Origin: Phylloscopus collybita
Taxonomy: Eukaryota > Chordata > Aves > Passeriformes > Phylloscopidae
Direction: 5' to 3'
Length of the DNA: 64,000 bases
Assembly: GCA_027886175.1 (NCBI GenBank)
Contig: JAJNNQ010000004.1
Location: 1,240,001 to 1,304,000 of the forward strand
Below are positions 51,602-59,945 of this stretch, one piece after another (the stretch's first letter is position 1; each line of letters begins with the position of its first letter). A program made the translations under genes and the position numbers. The notes beneath the pieces were generated by a model that made no database searches, had not been told where the DNA came from, and worked only from the letters and a program-made list of their open reading frames with translations.

Positions 51602-51999
51602 TCACAGGGTTGAGGAAAGTACTAAAAAGCCAGAGAAGAGCCCTCAAGGAATAAAACGCGTGGCGAGCTGCTCAGGCGTGCCTGCGAGTCACGCCAAAAA
51701 TCGGGGTCGGAGCAGCGACACAGACGCCACCAGGAGAATTTTCCGCGGTATCCAATTTGCGTCAGGAAAGTGGCGAGTGTCTCTCATGTTCGTCGCAATC
51801 CCTCACTTCCACACACGTGCCGCCATTTACTGTGGAGTCAGCACCCATTCCGGACGTGCGGACCGCTCGCGCATCCGCCACGGTGCCGACCGATCAGCCC
51901 ATGCCGGCCGCTGAACACGTCCGGCCACGCAAAGATGATCAAATTCGCGATTTTGGTAACAGCGACGGTTGTAAAAGCCCAAATTTGGCTCACGCAAAA

Positions 52000-52011
52000 C
52001 CGCCACCATAT
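52000..52011 (+). other. PPPY late-domain motif in remnant gag
   Basis: In the frame of the ORF at 51757-52329 the four codons at 52000-52011 read Pro-Pro-Pro-Tyr. In retroviral Gag this motif recruits Nedd4-type ubiquitin ligases for budding. Its frame differs from the matrix-like fragment, so an indel separates the two. Confidence 0.5.
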
Positions 52012-52779
52012 GAGCCCCAAGATGGCGCCCGGGAGGGAGAAGAAAGGCGGAGCGGAGATCAAATTCCCGCCACATGCACACGAGGTGGGACACTCAGGAG
52101 AGCGGGGCGGGGATCACGAGCAGTGACGGGGAGGAGAGCTCGCAACCTCAGCTCGGGACATGCCCATGGCTCAAGCCCAGTGCACGCCCAAAAGACTTCT
52201 TTAGTTACAGTAACAAACTCCCGGGGGGCAAGTGCAGACACAAACACGAATGCAGACAAGAGAGAGAGACAGAACAGCCCACAAAAAGGGACAAGAGCCG
52301 AGTCGAGTGCAGAGGCTTCACAAACATAGAGTCCCTTGTCACACCACTTCGTCCTCAGACACAGAAGCTTCAACAGATGATACAGGTTCGCCAGACCGAC
52401 ATCTTCCATCATTTCTGCATCTTTAAGCCAACTCAAACCTTACTTCACCTACCCGTCTGCATGCTTCTGATCTTAAGCCAGTTTATCAATCAGAGCAACA
52501 CATGAGACAGACAAAGCTGCCAAACCCGTCGGAGATCCACATTAGCAAGACCAGTTATCATTGTTGTCCTCGTTCTTATGTTCAGTCCCTGCCTCCTCAG
52601 TAGACTAACCCAGTTTGTCATAACCCATTTAAATTCAGTCAATGTTGTGTTCTTAAAGCACAGACAGTTAACATAATGTGTTGTAACCAAAAGTTACACT
52701 TTATTTACTAACCAGTTTAGTTTTTACTAACCGAAGTTCAGTCAGTTGTAAAGTTCTCCGTTCATGGAGAGGGAGGATG

Positions 52780-53062
52780 TGTCGTGAGATAGGGATTTGT
52801 ACGGAAGCTCACGGGATGTACGGGCAGTTAAGGACCCCACCTCTCCACCTGTTACACGCGTTATGATTATAGCGCAGTCTCCGTAGCTGTGCCGTCAGCA
52901 CGCTGCGTGCATGTAAGAGCTGTGCGCGCAATTAATAAATGCATTTTGCAGTCCACTGCATCAGTGCTTGCTAGCGACTTGCCCGGCAGGTCTTGTGTAG
53001 CAAGTGGGTAGACCGCCGTGTTCCTTCCAGACTGGGTCCCGCTGCACCCCCAAACCACAACA
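52780..53062 (+). repeat. 3' LTR of the small provirus
   Basis: Begins TGTCGTGAG and ends AACA. A purine-rich GGAGAGGGAGGA (about 52767-52777) directly upstream is the polypurine tract. CpG positions are kept here that have changed to TG or CA in the 5' LTR. Confidence 0.88.
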
Positions 53063-54414
53063 CTCTGCCAATAAAGCAATGTCCAAATTTGCCAAATTAG
53101 AAACATGAACAATTTCTTAAAAAATGTTTCCTGGTTAAAATGTCTTACACTTAAAAATTTAGTTTAAAAAAAAAAAAACCAAACCCAAGCATTCAAAGAC
53201 ATTTAAAAGGTTTGAAAATTTGGTCAGTCATCTCATAACTGATGTACAAGAAAGAGGGGGAAAACATGGCAGCTGGGCTTGCTCCCCCTTTGCTTCTGCA
53301 GTTTGTAAATTCAACATGAGTGGTATCAGCCACATCCTGGATTAAACTAGGAGTATAGGAGATTAACTTACCTTTTCTTCCAACATTTGCATAGCCCAAG
53401 GAAAGGTGAGTGTTCCCGCCACTGTAGATAGTGTTTCCCCTGTCAAAAGACAGATTGTTGAAAGTTTGAAACTGAATTACTGATCTGATAAGTATTTGTT
53501 TCTTTAAGTGTTTTGGCTTTTTCTTAGAAGTTTCATTATAAGGAAATTGATTCAACACCAGAGATAATTAAGGCAGTGTTCATATCAAAGTCTAGTGATA
53601 ATTTCCTCCAATTTAGTTGAGAAGATGACAGCTGTCTTATGTTGGAACAAGGCTGGGGGAGAGGAAGTGTTCACAGCAAAAAACTGTAGACACAGATCAG
53701 TAGCTTCCAACAATCCACAGGACAATACTCTTTCAGTTCCTTTCATGTGTTACTTAAAACATAGGTCACAAGGTAGCATTGTGTTGTGAGTTGTTTTGAA
53801 AACGAGAACGACCAGACAAGGCCCAGCTTTAAAACATTATCAGCAAAAGAGGTGATACATTTATTTGTAAAGGTGTGTCTAGCACCGGGTCCAGTTTTAC
53901 ATGGAATTATAGCAGTGTAAGCCCTTTTATATTTTGTTGAACAAAGGTGTCATGAAAAGTTAAAAAATTCACTGAACCATAGTACAGGGTAAATAAAAAA
54001 CTTATGAAAAATGAGAGAACAACCAAACCTTCAGGAACCAAGAGGCATGACCTGAGAACTAAGAACAAGAAGACACTAGAAATCAAACTAGAAAGCCAAA
54101 GAAGGGAACTTTGTGTTAGCCTTAGTCACTAAATAACGTAATACCCACTATATGATTACCTCTTACTCGCCTAAGCTTCTTCCTTACAGAGTGCATGCAG
54201 TAAAATAAGTGTGCAGGTGTACCTTTCATCACAGACAAGAGATTGAAAGGTCAGTGACTATGGTTTCAGGTTGTCATATATATGGGAAATGCCTATGTTT
54301 CACTGTTTGAAGCATATAAAACAGAAGGTGTGCAAGCTTTGTTGATTTACCCAGCACTCATCTTTGCACAGAGATGAAATAAGTATTTTGACTCTGTGCA
54401 TGGATCAGCTTCTA

Positions 54415-54480
54415 GTGCACCATGTGAAAGAACCCACATTTTTGTGGGTGCACCATGTGAAAGAACCCCATATTTGGGAC
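54415..54480 (+). repeat. 33-bp tandem duplication
   Basis: GTGCACCATGTGAAAGAACC recurs with a 33-base period (54415 and 54448); the second half of the unit has diverged. Confidence 0.8.
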
Positions 54481-54671
54481 AACAGTATGAACATTTGGCA
54501 GTGCAGTGTGTGCACATGTCACATAATGGTCATGCTGCATCACCCCTAAGTACTGACAGCAATTTGTTTAAATTTCACACAAATTAATGGAAATCCATCA
54601 CAGACTATTAAATACAAAGGTTATTCTTAAGCTATTCTTAAACCTCAAACCACTGAAAGACAGTATTGTAT

Positions 54672-54675
<4 letters not shown>

Positions 54676-54718
<43 letters not shown>
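54676..54718 (+). repeat. Poly-A run (43 bases)
   Basis: Forty-three consecutive A. The upstream sequence is not a recognisable retroposed gene, and no target duplication was found, so its origin is unclear. Length may be unreliable. Confidence 0.85.
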
Positions 54719-54721
<3 letters not shown>

Positions 54722-55095
54722 ATGAGTGCCCTGTTTTATATTTTTTTTTTTCTAAATCCAAGTCTTTGGCTAGTCTGAGACAAGATATTGAATTAATGCA
54801 CATTGTCTGATATATCTTGTAATTCTAGCTGTACCTAGAAGTTAGTATATGATGCACTTGCATATTTGTTGGTATCTCACATCTTTTGTAGTAGTACAGT
54901 TTTCATTATGGTTTCTGTAGATAACTTTTTGAATGCATTGTACTCTTCTGACACATTTCTCGCTCTTCTGCTCTTTCCAGAAAACTTGCTCATATGGAAG
55001 ATGCAGTCCACTTTCTCATTGCATCAAAGTATTATAATATCTAATTTTTACTGATTGTCCTTTGAAAGAGACAGTAGTTCAGGTTTCTCCTTTAG

Positions 55096-55396
55096 TGTTG
55101 CAATATGACACAGAAGAACGACACTCACGCACTGAGATGTCCAAAGCAAAAAAGGGGCAGTTTATTTGCAGACCTTGACATTTATAGAACTCCAACAATG
55201 ACCATGGATTGGAGGAAGAAAATCTTCCTCTCCAACCACACTGGTCAACCCCACAGTCCATCAATCCTCTCCTCCTACAGAAAGGAATGCAAAACAATCA
55301 TTGTTTACATGAAAAGTGTGTGAGAAAACTCCATCTCAAAAAGTAAGCATCAGAAGGCTGAAGCAGAACTTTAGAAAAACAGAGAACAGGGTGATA
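55096..55396 (-). mobile_element. Short solo LTR, minus strand
   Basis: A 301-bp element flanked by a perfect 6-bp duplication CTTTAG (55090-55095 and 55397-55402). On the minus strand it carries TATAAATG (about 55176-55183) and AATAAAC (about 55158-55164), then ends GCAACA. It starts TATCACC rather than TG, one change from the usual terminus. The close TATA-to-polyadenylation spacing indicates a very short R region. Confidence 0.75.
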
Positions 55397-55402
55397 CTTT
55401 AG

Positions 55403-57253
55403 CATTTGTCTCTGTGATTTATACTTGTACTTTGTTGGGGATATTTGTGGCCAGGTAACACTCTGGACTGGAGCTCTCACCTAGTACTGGCAAAAACAAT
55501 TACGGTCATCAAGTAGAAAATAGAAAAGAGCTCCAAATCTGGGTTGAGTTTGAGGAAATGCTTTGGCTAGAAAAACAACAGCAAATGTTGCAGCCTGTAC
55601 TTTGCATTTCAACATGAATTTGCCAACTTACCAACATGTCTTTTAGTTTGGATTGAACCAGTGTGATTATTTCCTCAGTTTTTGGTGTGATCATTACATA
55701 AAAAGTTCACTACTTATTTTCCCTGACTTGGAAGAGAGACTAGTTTCTATCTCTACCAGTACTTTCAGTGTGACCTTGAACACTTCCTTCCATGGACAAG
55801 CCTCTTTTTTATGAAATGAAGGTAATGTTTACAGTCCTTTTATAAAACACTTTGAGATATGTGGATGAAGAACACTGTAGGAGATCTAGATTACATGCAG
55901 CCATCAAAGGGAGAATAGGATTCTTGTGAGTGGCAGTCAGTTTCCACTTATACTTTTTTTTTCTGGAGATATTTACAGCTCTTTTGATAGAGAAAGCTTT
56001 AGAGATCCGTGAACCAAATAGAATAGAAAATCACAGACAGCAAAAAACACTGGTAAAGTGCATATCATTAGCTACAGTCCTGCTGGGTTTATCTCTGCTG
56101 ATATTGTTAATCACTACTTGATTAATCATCTTTTAGAAAAGTAAAAATAAATCACAGACAGATTCCAATTTTTTTTCTTTCTTTGATGCTTTGATGGAAT
56201 TTGATTTGATGTAGACTGAATAATATGTTCTTCATTTCCCAGGGAATAACCCTGCACCTCAGAGCAGGGTCTGTCTCTCTAGACTGACTCTTTCATTCAG
56301 ACCTACTTCACGCAACTTCCTGCAGGCCAACACATTAACTTGAGTCCTGGAAGGCAGCCATAAACAAACCTTCCTCACACTCTGCAAATAAGTTATCAGA
56401 GAGCTGATAAAGACTTTTAAATACAGTTAAGGTCTTTATTTCAAACCAGACCTGACATACTCTTTCATCTTCATATATGTATGTAAATATGCTTTTTTTA
56501 ACATTTGCTATAACTCCACTCCAGGGCCAGCTTATTCTCCTTGATGTTACAAGTGAAGTCCATAAATAGCCACAAAAAACCCACTTTCTCTTGTAGGAGC
56601 CATATGTTGGTAGTAATTATCACTCCAGTGTGTGCTGTCAGTAGTACAGGCCTAGGCAGATTTCAAATTCAGCCATCAAGCCAGTGAGAATCTTCTGGTT
56701 CTAAGAGTATTACCTCCAAACCTTCTTTTCTCTTTATTATTTTCCCTCTAATCTTTTGGAGACCTTGACATCTCTGGGGTTTAGGTCACTGGAACCTGAG
56801 AGCTTATCCCAGGAAAGTACCACTGTATGCCTGCCATTATTTTACACTTAACCTTGGGCCTGCTACTGCTCTCCAGACACTGAGTGAGATGGAGCTCTGA
56901 TCTTACTTATGTATATATCCTTCTGTGCTTCTGTTAACACGCAGATTTGGAGGTTTTCAAAGTTCTGATCTGAACTGACTGGCAAACTAAGAATTACATT
57001 TTATTTACTTGTCACTGGAATAAACCATATTCTGACCAGACCAATACACTAGATCATTCTGTTATAGATACAAAAAGAAGTTGAAACTTTTTAATTTCTG
57101 TCCCTATACTGGCTGTGTGTTTCGATTTCCGTTCCTAAGTGTGTTTATTTTTCAACTAGTTCTGAGTTGCTACAAGTACTTACTGTTGTAATGTTGTTCC
57201 AGTAGTTCTTAGATATTGTTGCAGTGTTTAGTTACCAATGTTTGTGGAAGTTC
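55403..57253. other. AT-rich intergenic DNA, no gene seen
   Basis: Nearly two kilobases of unique sequence with no supported feature. Confidence 0.5.
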
Positions 57254-57416
57254 TGTGCGGCTGCATCCCCGAATGTAGCTAAAGGAATAACACCAGAGGA
57301 AAAAGGGAATCTTCTACCCCAAATAACCCAAAGACTGAGACCTTCACCCAGAGATTTTATTGGAGGACACGACCACCCAATCAAAACACGGCGGGAAGAA
57401 ATGATTGGTGTAGAGA
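57254..57416 (+). mobile_element. Left part of an older LTR, split by the ERVL-like provirus
   Basis: This segment has a TGTGCGGCTGC start (about 57254, judged by eye), then CCCAATCAAAA, an inverted-repeat-like CCAAT box context, and runs into the AGAGA duplication at 57412-57416. The continuation on the far side of the provirus (63729-64000) has further CCAAT boxes, a TTTAAAA box and an AATAAAC signal. Together they read as a single LTR in plus orientation whose U3 was the target for the provirus. Confidence 0.55.
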
Positions 57417-57938
57417 TGTCCTAGGTTACAATATAAAATTGTGCCCAGGGATGTATTCTATCCCCATGAGCCGTTGGAGCCAAGGTGGGGCAGTGTTCTC
57501 CCTTATCTTCTGTTAAGGAGCCCAACAATGCCTTCCCGGAAAACGTTATCTCTGTTTAATGGGCCATCAAAGATCCATTTGCACGACTGATAAGATGAAA
57601 TCATGCTATTGTGAGATGCTCTGCCCAGGGGGAGGAGCCAAGCATTCCCACCTGGATATAATCCAGGGTTTGAGACCCCACTGGCAGCTTCTATCCACTG
57701 AAATCTCAGAGGAGACGAGCTACCAGACATTTCTACAGGGATCACTGCTTTGGATCATCTCTGCTCCAGCGGAACCACATCTGCTGCTCCAGGAGGATTT
57801 CCCGGACTGCTTCAAACACCCTGACCAACAGGGTGTTAGGTTGTATCATTCTATTTATTTCACCTTTTTTCCCTTCTTCTTCTATTAAATTGTATCTCTG
57901 ACTGGGAGTCTCACTGGTTTTGCTTTCAAACCAGCACA
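57417..57938 (+). repeat. 5' LTR of the ERVL-like provirus
   Basis: Starts TGTCCTAGG and ends CAGCACA. A TATA-like GATATAAT is at about 57654-57661 and the polyadenylation signal ATTAAA at about 57883-57888. Transcription would start near 57685 and R would end near 57905. The ORFs through it on both strands are duplicated in the 3' LTR and are not genes. Confidence 0.92.
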
Positions 57939-57943
57939 TCTTT

Positions 57944-57961
57944 TGGCGCCCAACGTGCGGC
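57944..57961 (+). other. Primer binding site, tRNA-Lys-like
   Basis: TGGCGCCCAACGTGCGGC, five bases after the LTR. The first 14 bases match the complement of the tRNA-Lys (CUU type) 3' end, and one mismatch occurs at position 15. ERVL elements are named after a tRNA-Leu primer, so this is unexpected for the gag and pol that follow. Confidence 0.75.
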
Positions 57962-58023
57962 ACGAGGTATTGAGAAAAGTCAGAATTACAATTTTGTATT
58001 GGGGAAAAGAACACCTGTTTGCT

Positions 58024-58443
58024 ATGATGCTCAGCATGCTTACATTTGTCTTGTACCTAGCTCTCTATATCTTTCCGCACATGGGGCACTATCTGCAGAT
58101 CTTAATACTTTGGTGTAAACCAGGGTACAGCACTAAAATTGCTTTATTGGTCTACTATGTCTATTGCATGCTAACCTGCAAGGCAATGAGCATAATTTGG
58201 AGTGTGTACTCAACTTTGTTTGCTTGTCCCGGTCTAGGATGCTTTGTTTGGGGTCTCAACAATCTCACCCAGCCGCTGTGGGGAGGGGTAAAGAATAACT
58301 TTTTCCCGTCTTTCAGGCCTGATACAGCAGTTTTTGAAAATATTGAATTTTCTCTGGATACCAAGGACAGCATAATGTTGTTGTTAGTGCTGCTTTCTTT
58401 TCTCTGCACAGCCTGCACCATGCTTAGAAACAGAACACTATGA
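58024..58443 (+). CDS. Hydrophobic leader ORF upstream of gag (139 residues)
   Basis: The first ATG after the primer site (58024, followed directly by a second ATG) opens 139 codons ending in TGA at 58441-58443, just where the gag frame begins to look coding. The product is strongly hydrophobic, with three or four candidate membrane segments: about residues 4-22, 42-70 (possibly two passes) and 119-137. An NLT glycosylation-type site lies at about residue 80. I recognise no family. The frame is open even before the ATG, back to 57943. It occupies the place where some gammaretroviruses encode the membrane leader of glycosylated Gag, but it is in a different frame from gag. A donor-like GGTAAAG at 58287 and an acceptor-like pyrimidine tract with CAG at 58391-58411 lie in compatible phase with the gag frame. 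It could be an accessory protein, a spliced leader for Gag, or a chance ORF. Confidence 0.45.
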   Translation: MMLSMLTFVLYLALYIFPHMGHYLQILILWCKPGYSTKIALLVYYVYCMLTCKAMSIIWSVYSTLFACPGLGCFVWGLNNLTQPLWGGVKNNFFPSFRPDTAVFENIEFSLDTKDSIMLLLVLLSFLCTACTMLRNRTL

Positions 58444-58447
58444 TGTA

Positions 58448-59917
58448 GTGCAGCGTCTTCTTGAGGCAGAAGAGAAAAGAAGGGAACAGCGTCCGAGTCT
58501 ACGCAGACTGTCACAGAGAAGACAGAAGCCAAAAAACCAGCCAACAGTGTCCACGTCCATGCAGACTGTTGCAGAGGGAGCAGAAGCCAAAAGCAAACCA
58601 ACAGTGTCCGCATCTACACAGACTGTCACAGAGGAGAAAGGAACCGAAATCAAGGCAACAGTGCCCACGTCTACACAGACTGCCACAGAAGAGAAAGAAG
58701 CACCAAGCAAAGCCACAACGTCTGTGTCTGTGCAGGTTGTTACAGAGGAGAAAGAAGCCAAAAATTCCAGCATTTCCACACAAACCATCACTGAACTGGA
58801 ACAGCCTAAACCGGTAGCAGTTGCTCCTGTTCAGAAGAAGAAAGCAAAGAGCAAGTCAGTCCGCATAGTGACTGACGAGGATGCAGCAGGACCTTCGCAC
58901 CCAGCAGAGGAGACAGAACCAGAGATCATCACTCGCTCTCTGTCCCTGGGTGAGCTACGTGACCTGCGGAGGGAATTCACCCGCCAGACAAATGAGTCCG
59001 TCCTGACCTGGCTGCTCCGCATCTGGGACGCTGCAGCCAATGATACCATTCTGGATGGAAGTGAGGCCAGGCAACTGGGATCTCTGTCCTGGGATGTGGT
59101 CATTGACCAGGGCATTGGAAGGACCCAGGGAACTCTCAGCCTCTGGCAGCGACTGCTGACAAGTGTGAGGGACAGATACCTTTGTAAAGAAGATCTCCAG
59201 GTGCACCAAGGAAAGTGGAGCACAATGGAACAAGGTATCCGATGCCTGAGGGAATTGGCTGTGCTGGAGATCATTTTCTCAGAGGACGAGAGATTTCCTA
59301 AAAGCCCAGATGAAGTTCAGTGCACATCACAGATGTGGTTGAGATTCGCACGGCTTGGACCAGAGATGTACTCCCGTTACTTGGCAACGCTGCAATGGAG
59401 GGCAGGTGAGGACAGGGTGGGCGTCTTGGCCAACAAACTAAGAATTTATGAGGACATTGTCACTGCCCTGTTTCGTACCCATGTCTCATCCGTGGAAACA
59501 AGGCTGGCTGAGCAAGTCCGAAGCTTGATTGAAGAGGGCCATCAGAAACTGAAAAAAGAACTTAAGGAAGAAGTTTACCGCGTCTCGCCAGAACCAACAA
59601 GAGTCTCTGCCATTAGGAGCAGGCGTCCCCCAGCCAGAGAGAGAACATACACTCCACGAGGTAACCTCTGGTCTTTTCTTCGGGAGCATGGAGAAGACAT
59701 GAGGAAGTGGGATGGAAAACCCACCTCCGCCTTAGCAGCCCGGGTACGTGAACTGAAAAGAGGGACACCTACCACGAGGAGTTCATCTAGAGTCAATGCT
59801 GCTCCAGTCTCTCGTGCACGGAACTCCAGACAGTACAGGAATGTGACTGATCCTCTCGAAGGGACCTCAGGAACATATTCACAGGAAGATAGCAACGTGC
59901 ATCGTGAGCAGGAATAG
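58448..59917 (+). CDS. gag: Gag polyprotein, ERVL/Fv1 type
   Basis: The frame is open from 58388 to a TAG at 59915-59917. The stretch from about 58421 already looks like Gag (acidic, helical), but no ATG occurs in frame before 58559. The 58448 start used here is a GTG and only marks the open frame. From the first ATG the product would be 452 residues. The N-terminal part has five 19-codon repeats rich in Thr, Gln and Glu. The central part, about residues 165-350, resembles the capsid region shared by ERVL Gag and the mouse restriction factor Fv1, with a WLLRIWD segment, a conserved LDGSEARQLG and a LRELAVLEIIF helix. The C-terminal part is basic and has no CCHC zinc knuckle. Gag would assemble the particle. 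No frame break is seen in the capsid-like region. Confidence 0.85.
   Translation: MQRLLEAEEKRREQRPSLRRLSQRRQKPKNQPTVSTSMQTVAEGAEAKSKPTVSASTQTVTEEKGTEIKATVPTSTQTATEEKEAPSKATTSVSVQVVTEEKEAKNSSISTQTITELEQPKPVAVAPVQKKKAKSKSVRIVTDEDAAGPSHPAEETEPEIITRSLSLGELRDLRREFTRQTNESVLTWLLRIWDAAANDTILDGSEARQLGSLSWDVVIDQGIGRTQGTLSLWQRLLTSVRDRYLCKEDLQVHQGKWSTMEQGIRCLRELAVLEIIFSEDERFPKSPDEVQCTSQMWLRFARLGPEMYSRYLATLQWRAGEDRVGVLANKLRIYEDIVTALFRTHVSSVETRLAEQVRSLIEEGHQKLKKELKEEVYRVSPEPTRVSAIRSRRPPARERTYTPRGNLWSFLREHGEDMRKWDGKPTSALAARVRELKRGTPTTRSSSRVNAAPVSRARNSRQYRNVTDPLEGTSGTYSQEDSNVHREQE
58486..58771 (+). repeat. Five-unit 57-bp repeat in the gag 5' region
   Basis: Units at 58486-58543 (58 bp), 58544-58600, 58601-58657, 58658-58714 and 58715-58771. 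Units 2-5 are exactly 19 codons and read in the gag frame with a shared STQT...EEK pattern. Unit 1 is one base longer, so its equivalent codons fall in another frame. Confidence 0.85.
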
Positions 59918-59945
59918 AGGGGCCCTGCCTCTAGCCAGGTAGAGG
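59915..59945 (+). promoter_or_regulatory. Gag stop codon with readthrough-type hairpin
   Basis: The TAG (59915-59917) is followed by an open frame that continues in the same phase into protease. Ten bases after it a perfect 6-bp stem (CCTCTA 59928-59933 with TAGAGG 59940-59945) encloses a GCCAGG loop. The same CCTCTA can instead pair with TAGAGG at 59915-59920, which includes the stop codon itself. Gammaretroviruses use a UAG with a structure about eight bases downstream to make Gag-Pol by readthrough, so this arrangement suggests the same strategy. Confidence 0.6.

Larger units (their letters stand above)
50972..53062 (+). mobile_element. Small internally deleted provirus with tRNA-Phe-like primer site
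   Basis: Two LTRs (278 and 283 bp) flank 1.53 kb of GC- and CpG-rich internal sequence. A perfect 6-bp target duplication CTCTGC lies at 50966-50971 and 53063-53068. By hand count the LTRs differ at about nine bases plus one 5-bp indel, near 3%. The internal part has a primer site, a matrix-like start, a PPPY motif and a polypurine tract, but no protease, reverse transcriptase, integrase or env. It could only have moved using proteins supplied by a relative. Confidence 0.85.
53069..55089. other. AT-rich intergenic DNA with simple repeats
   Basis: No gene seen. It has an A run at about 53166-53178, a 33-bp imperfect tandem duplication at 54415-54480 and a 43-base A run at 54676-54718. Around 53783-53940 a minus-strand TATA-like and AATAAA-like pair after a TGTTGTGAG start hints at another LTR remnant, but I could not find its far end. 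Confidence 0.4.

Noticed and set aside
53783..54115. Possible further minus-strand LTR (TGTTGTGAG start, AATAAA-like and TATA-like signals)
   Set aside because: No far end and no target duplication could be found.
54676..54718. Poly-A tail of a processed pseudogene
   Set aside because: No gene-like sequence upstream and no target duplication around it.
57559..57888. ORF inside the 5' LTR, repeated at 63348-63755
   Set aside because: Present in both LTRs only because the LTRs are identical there; no coding features recognised.
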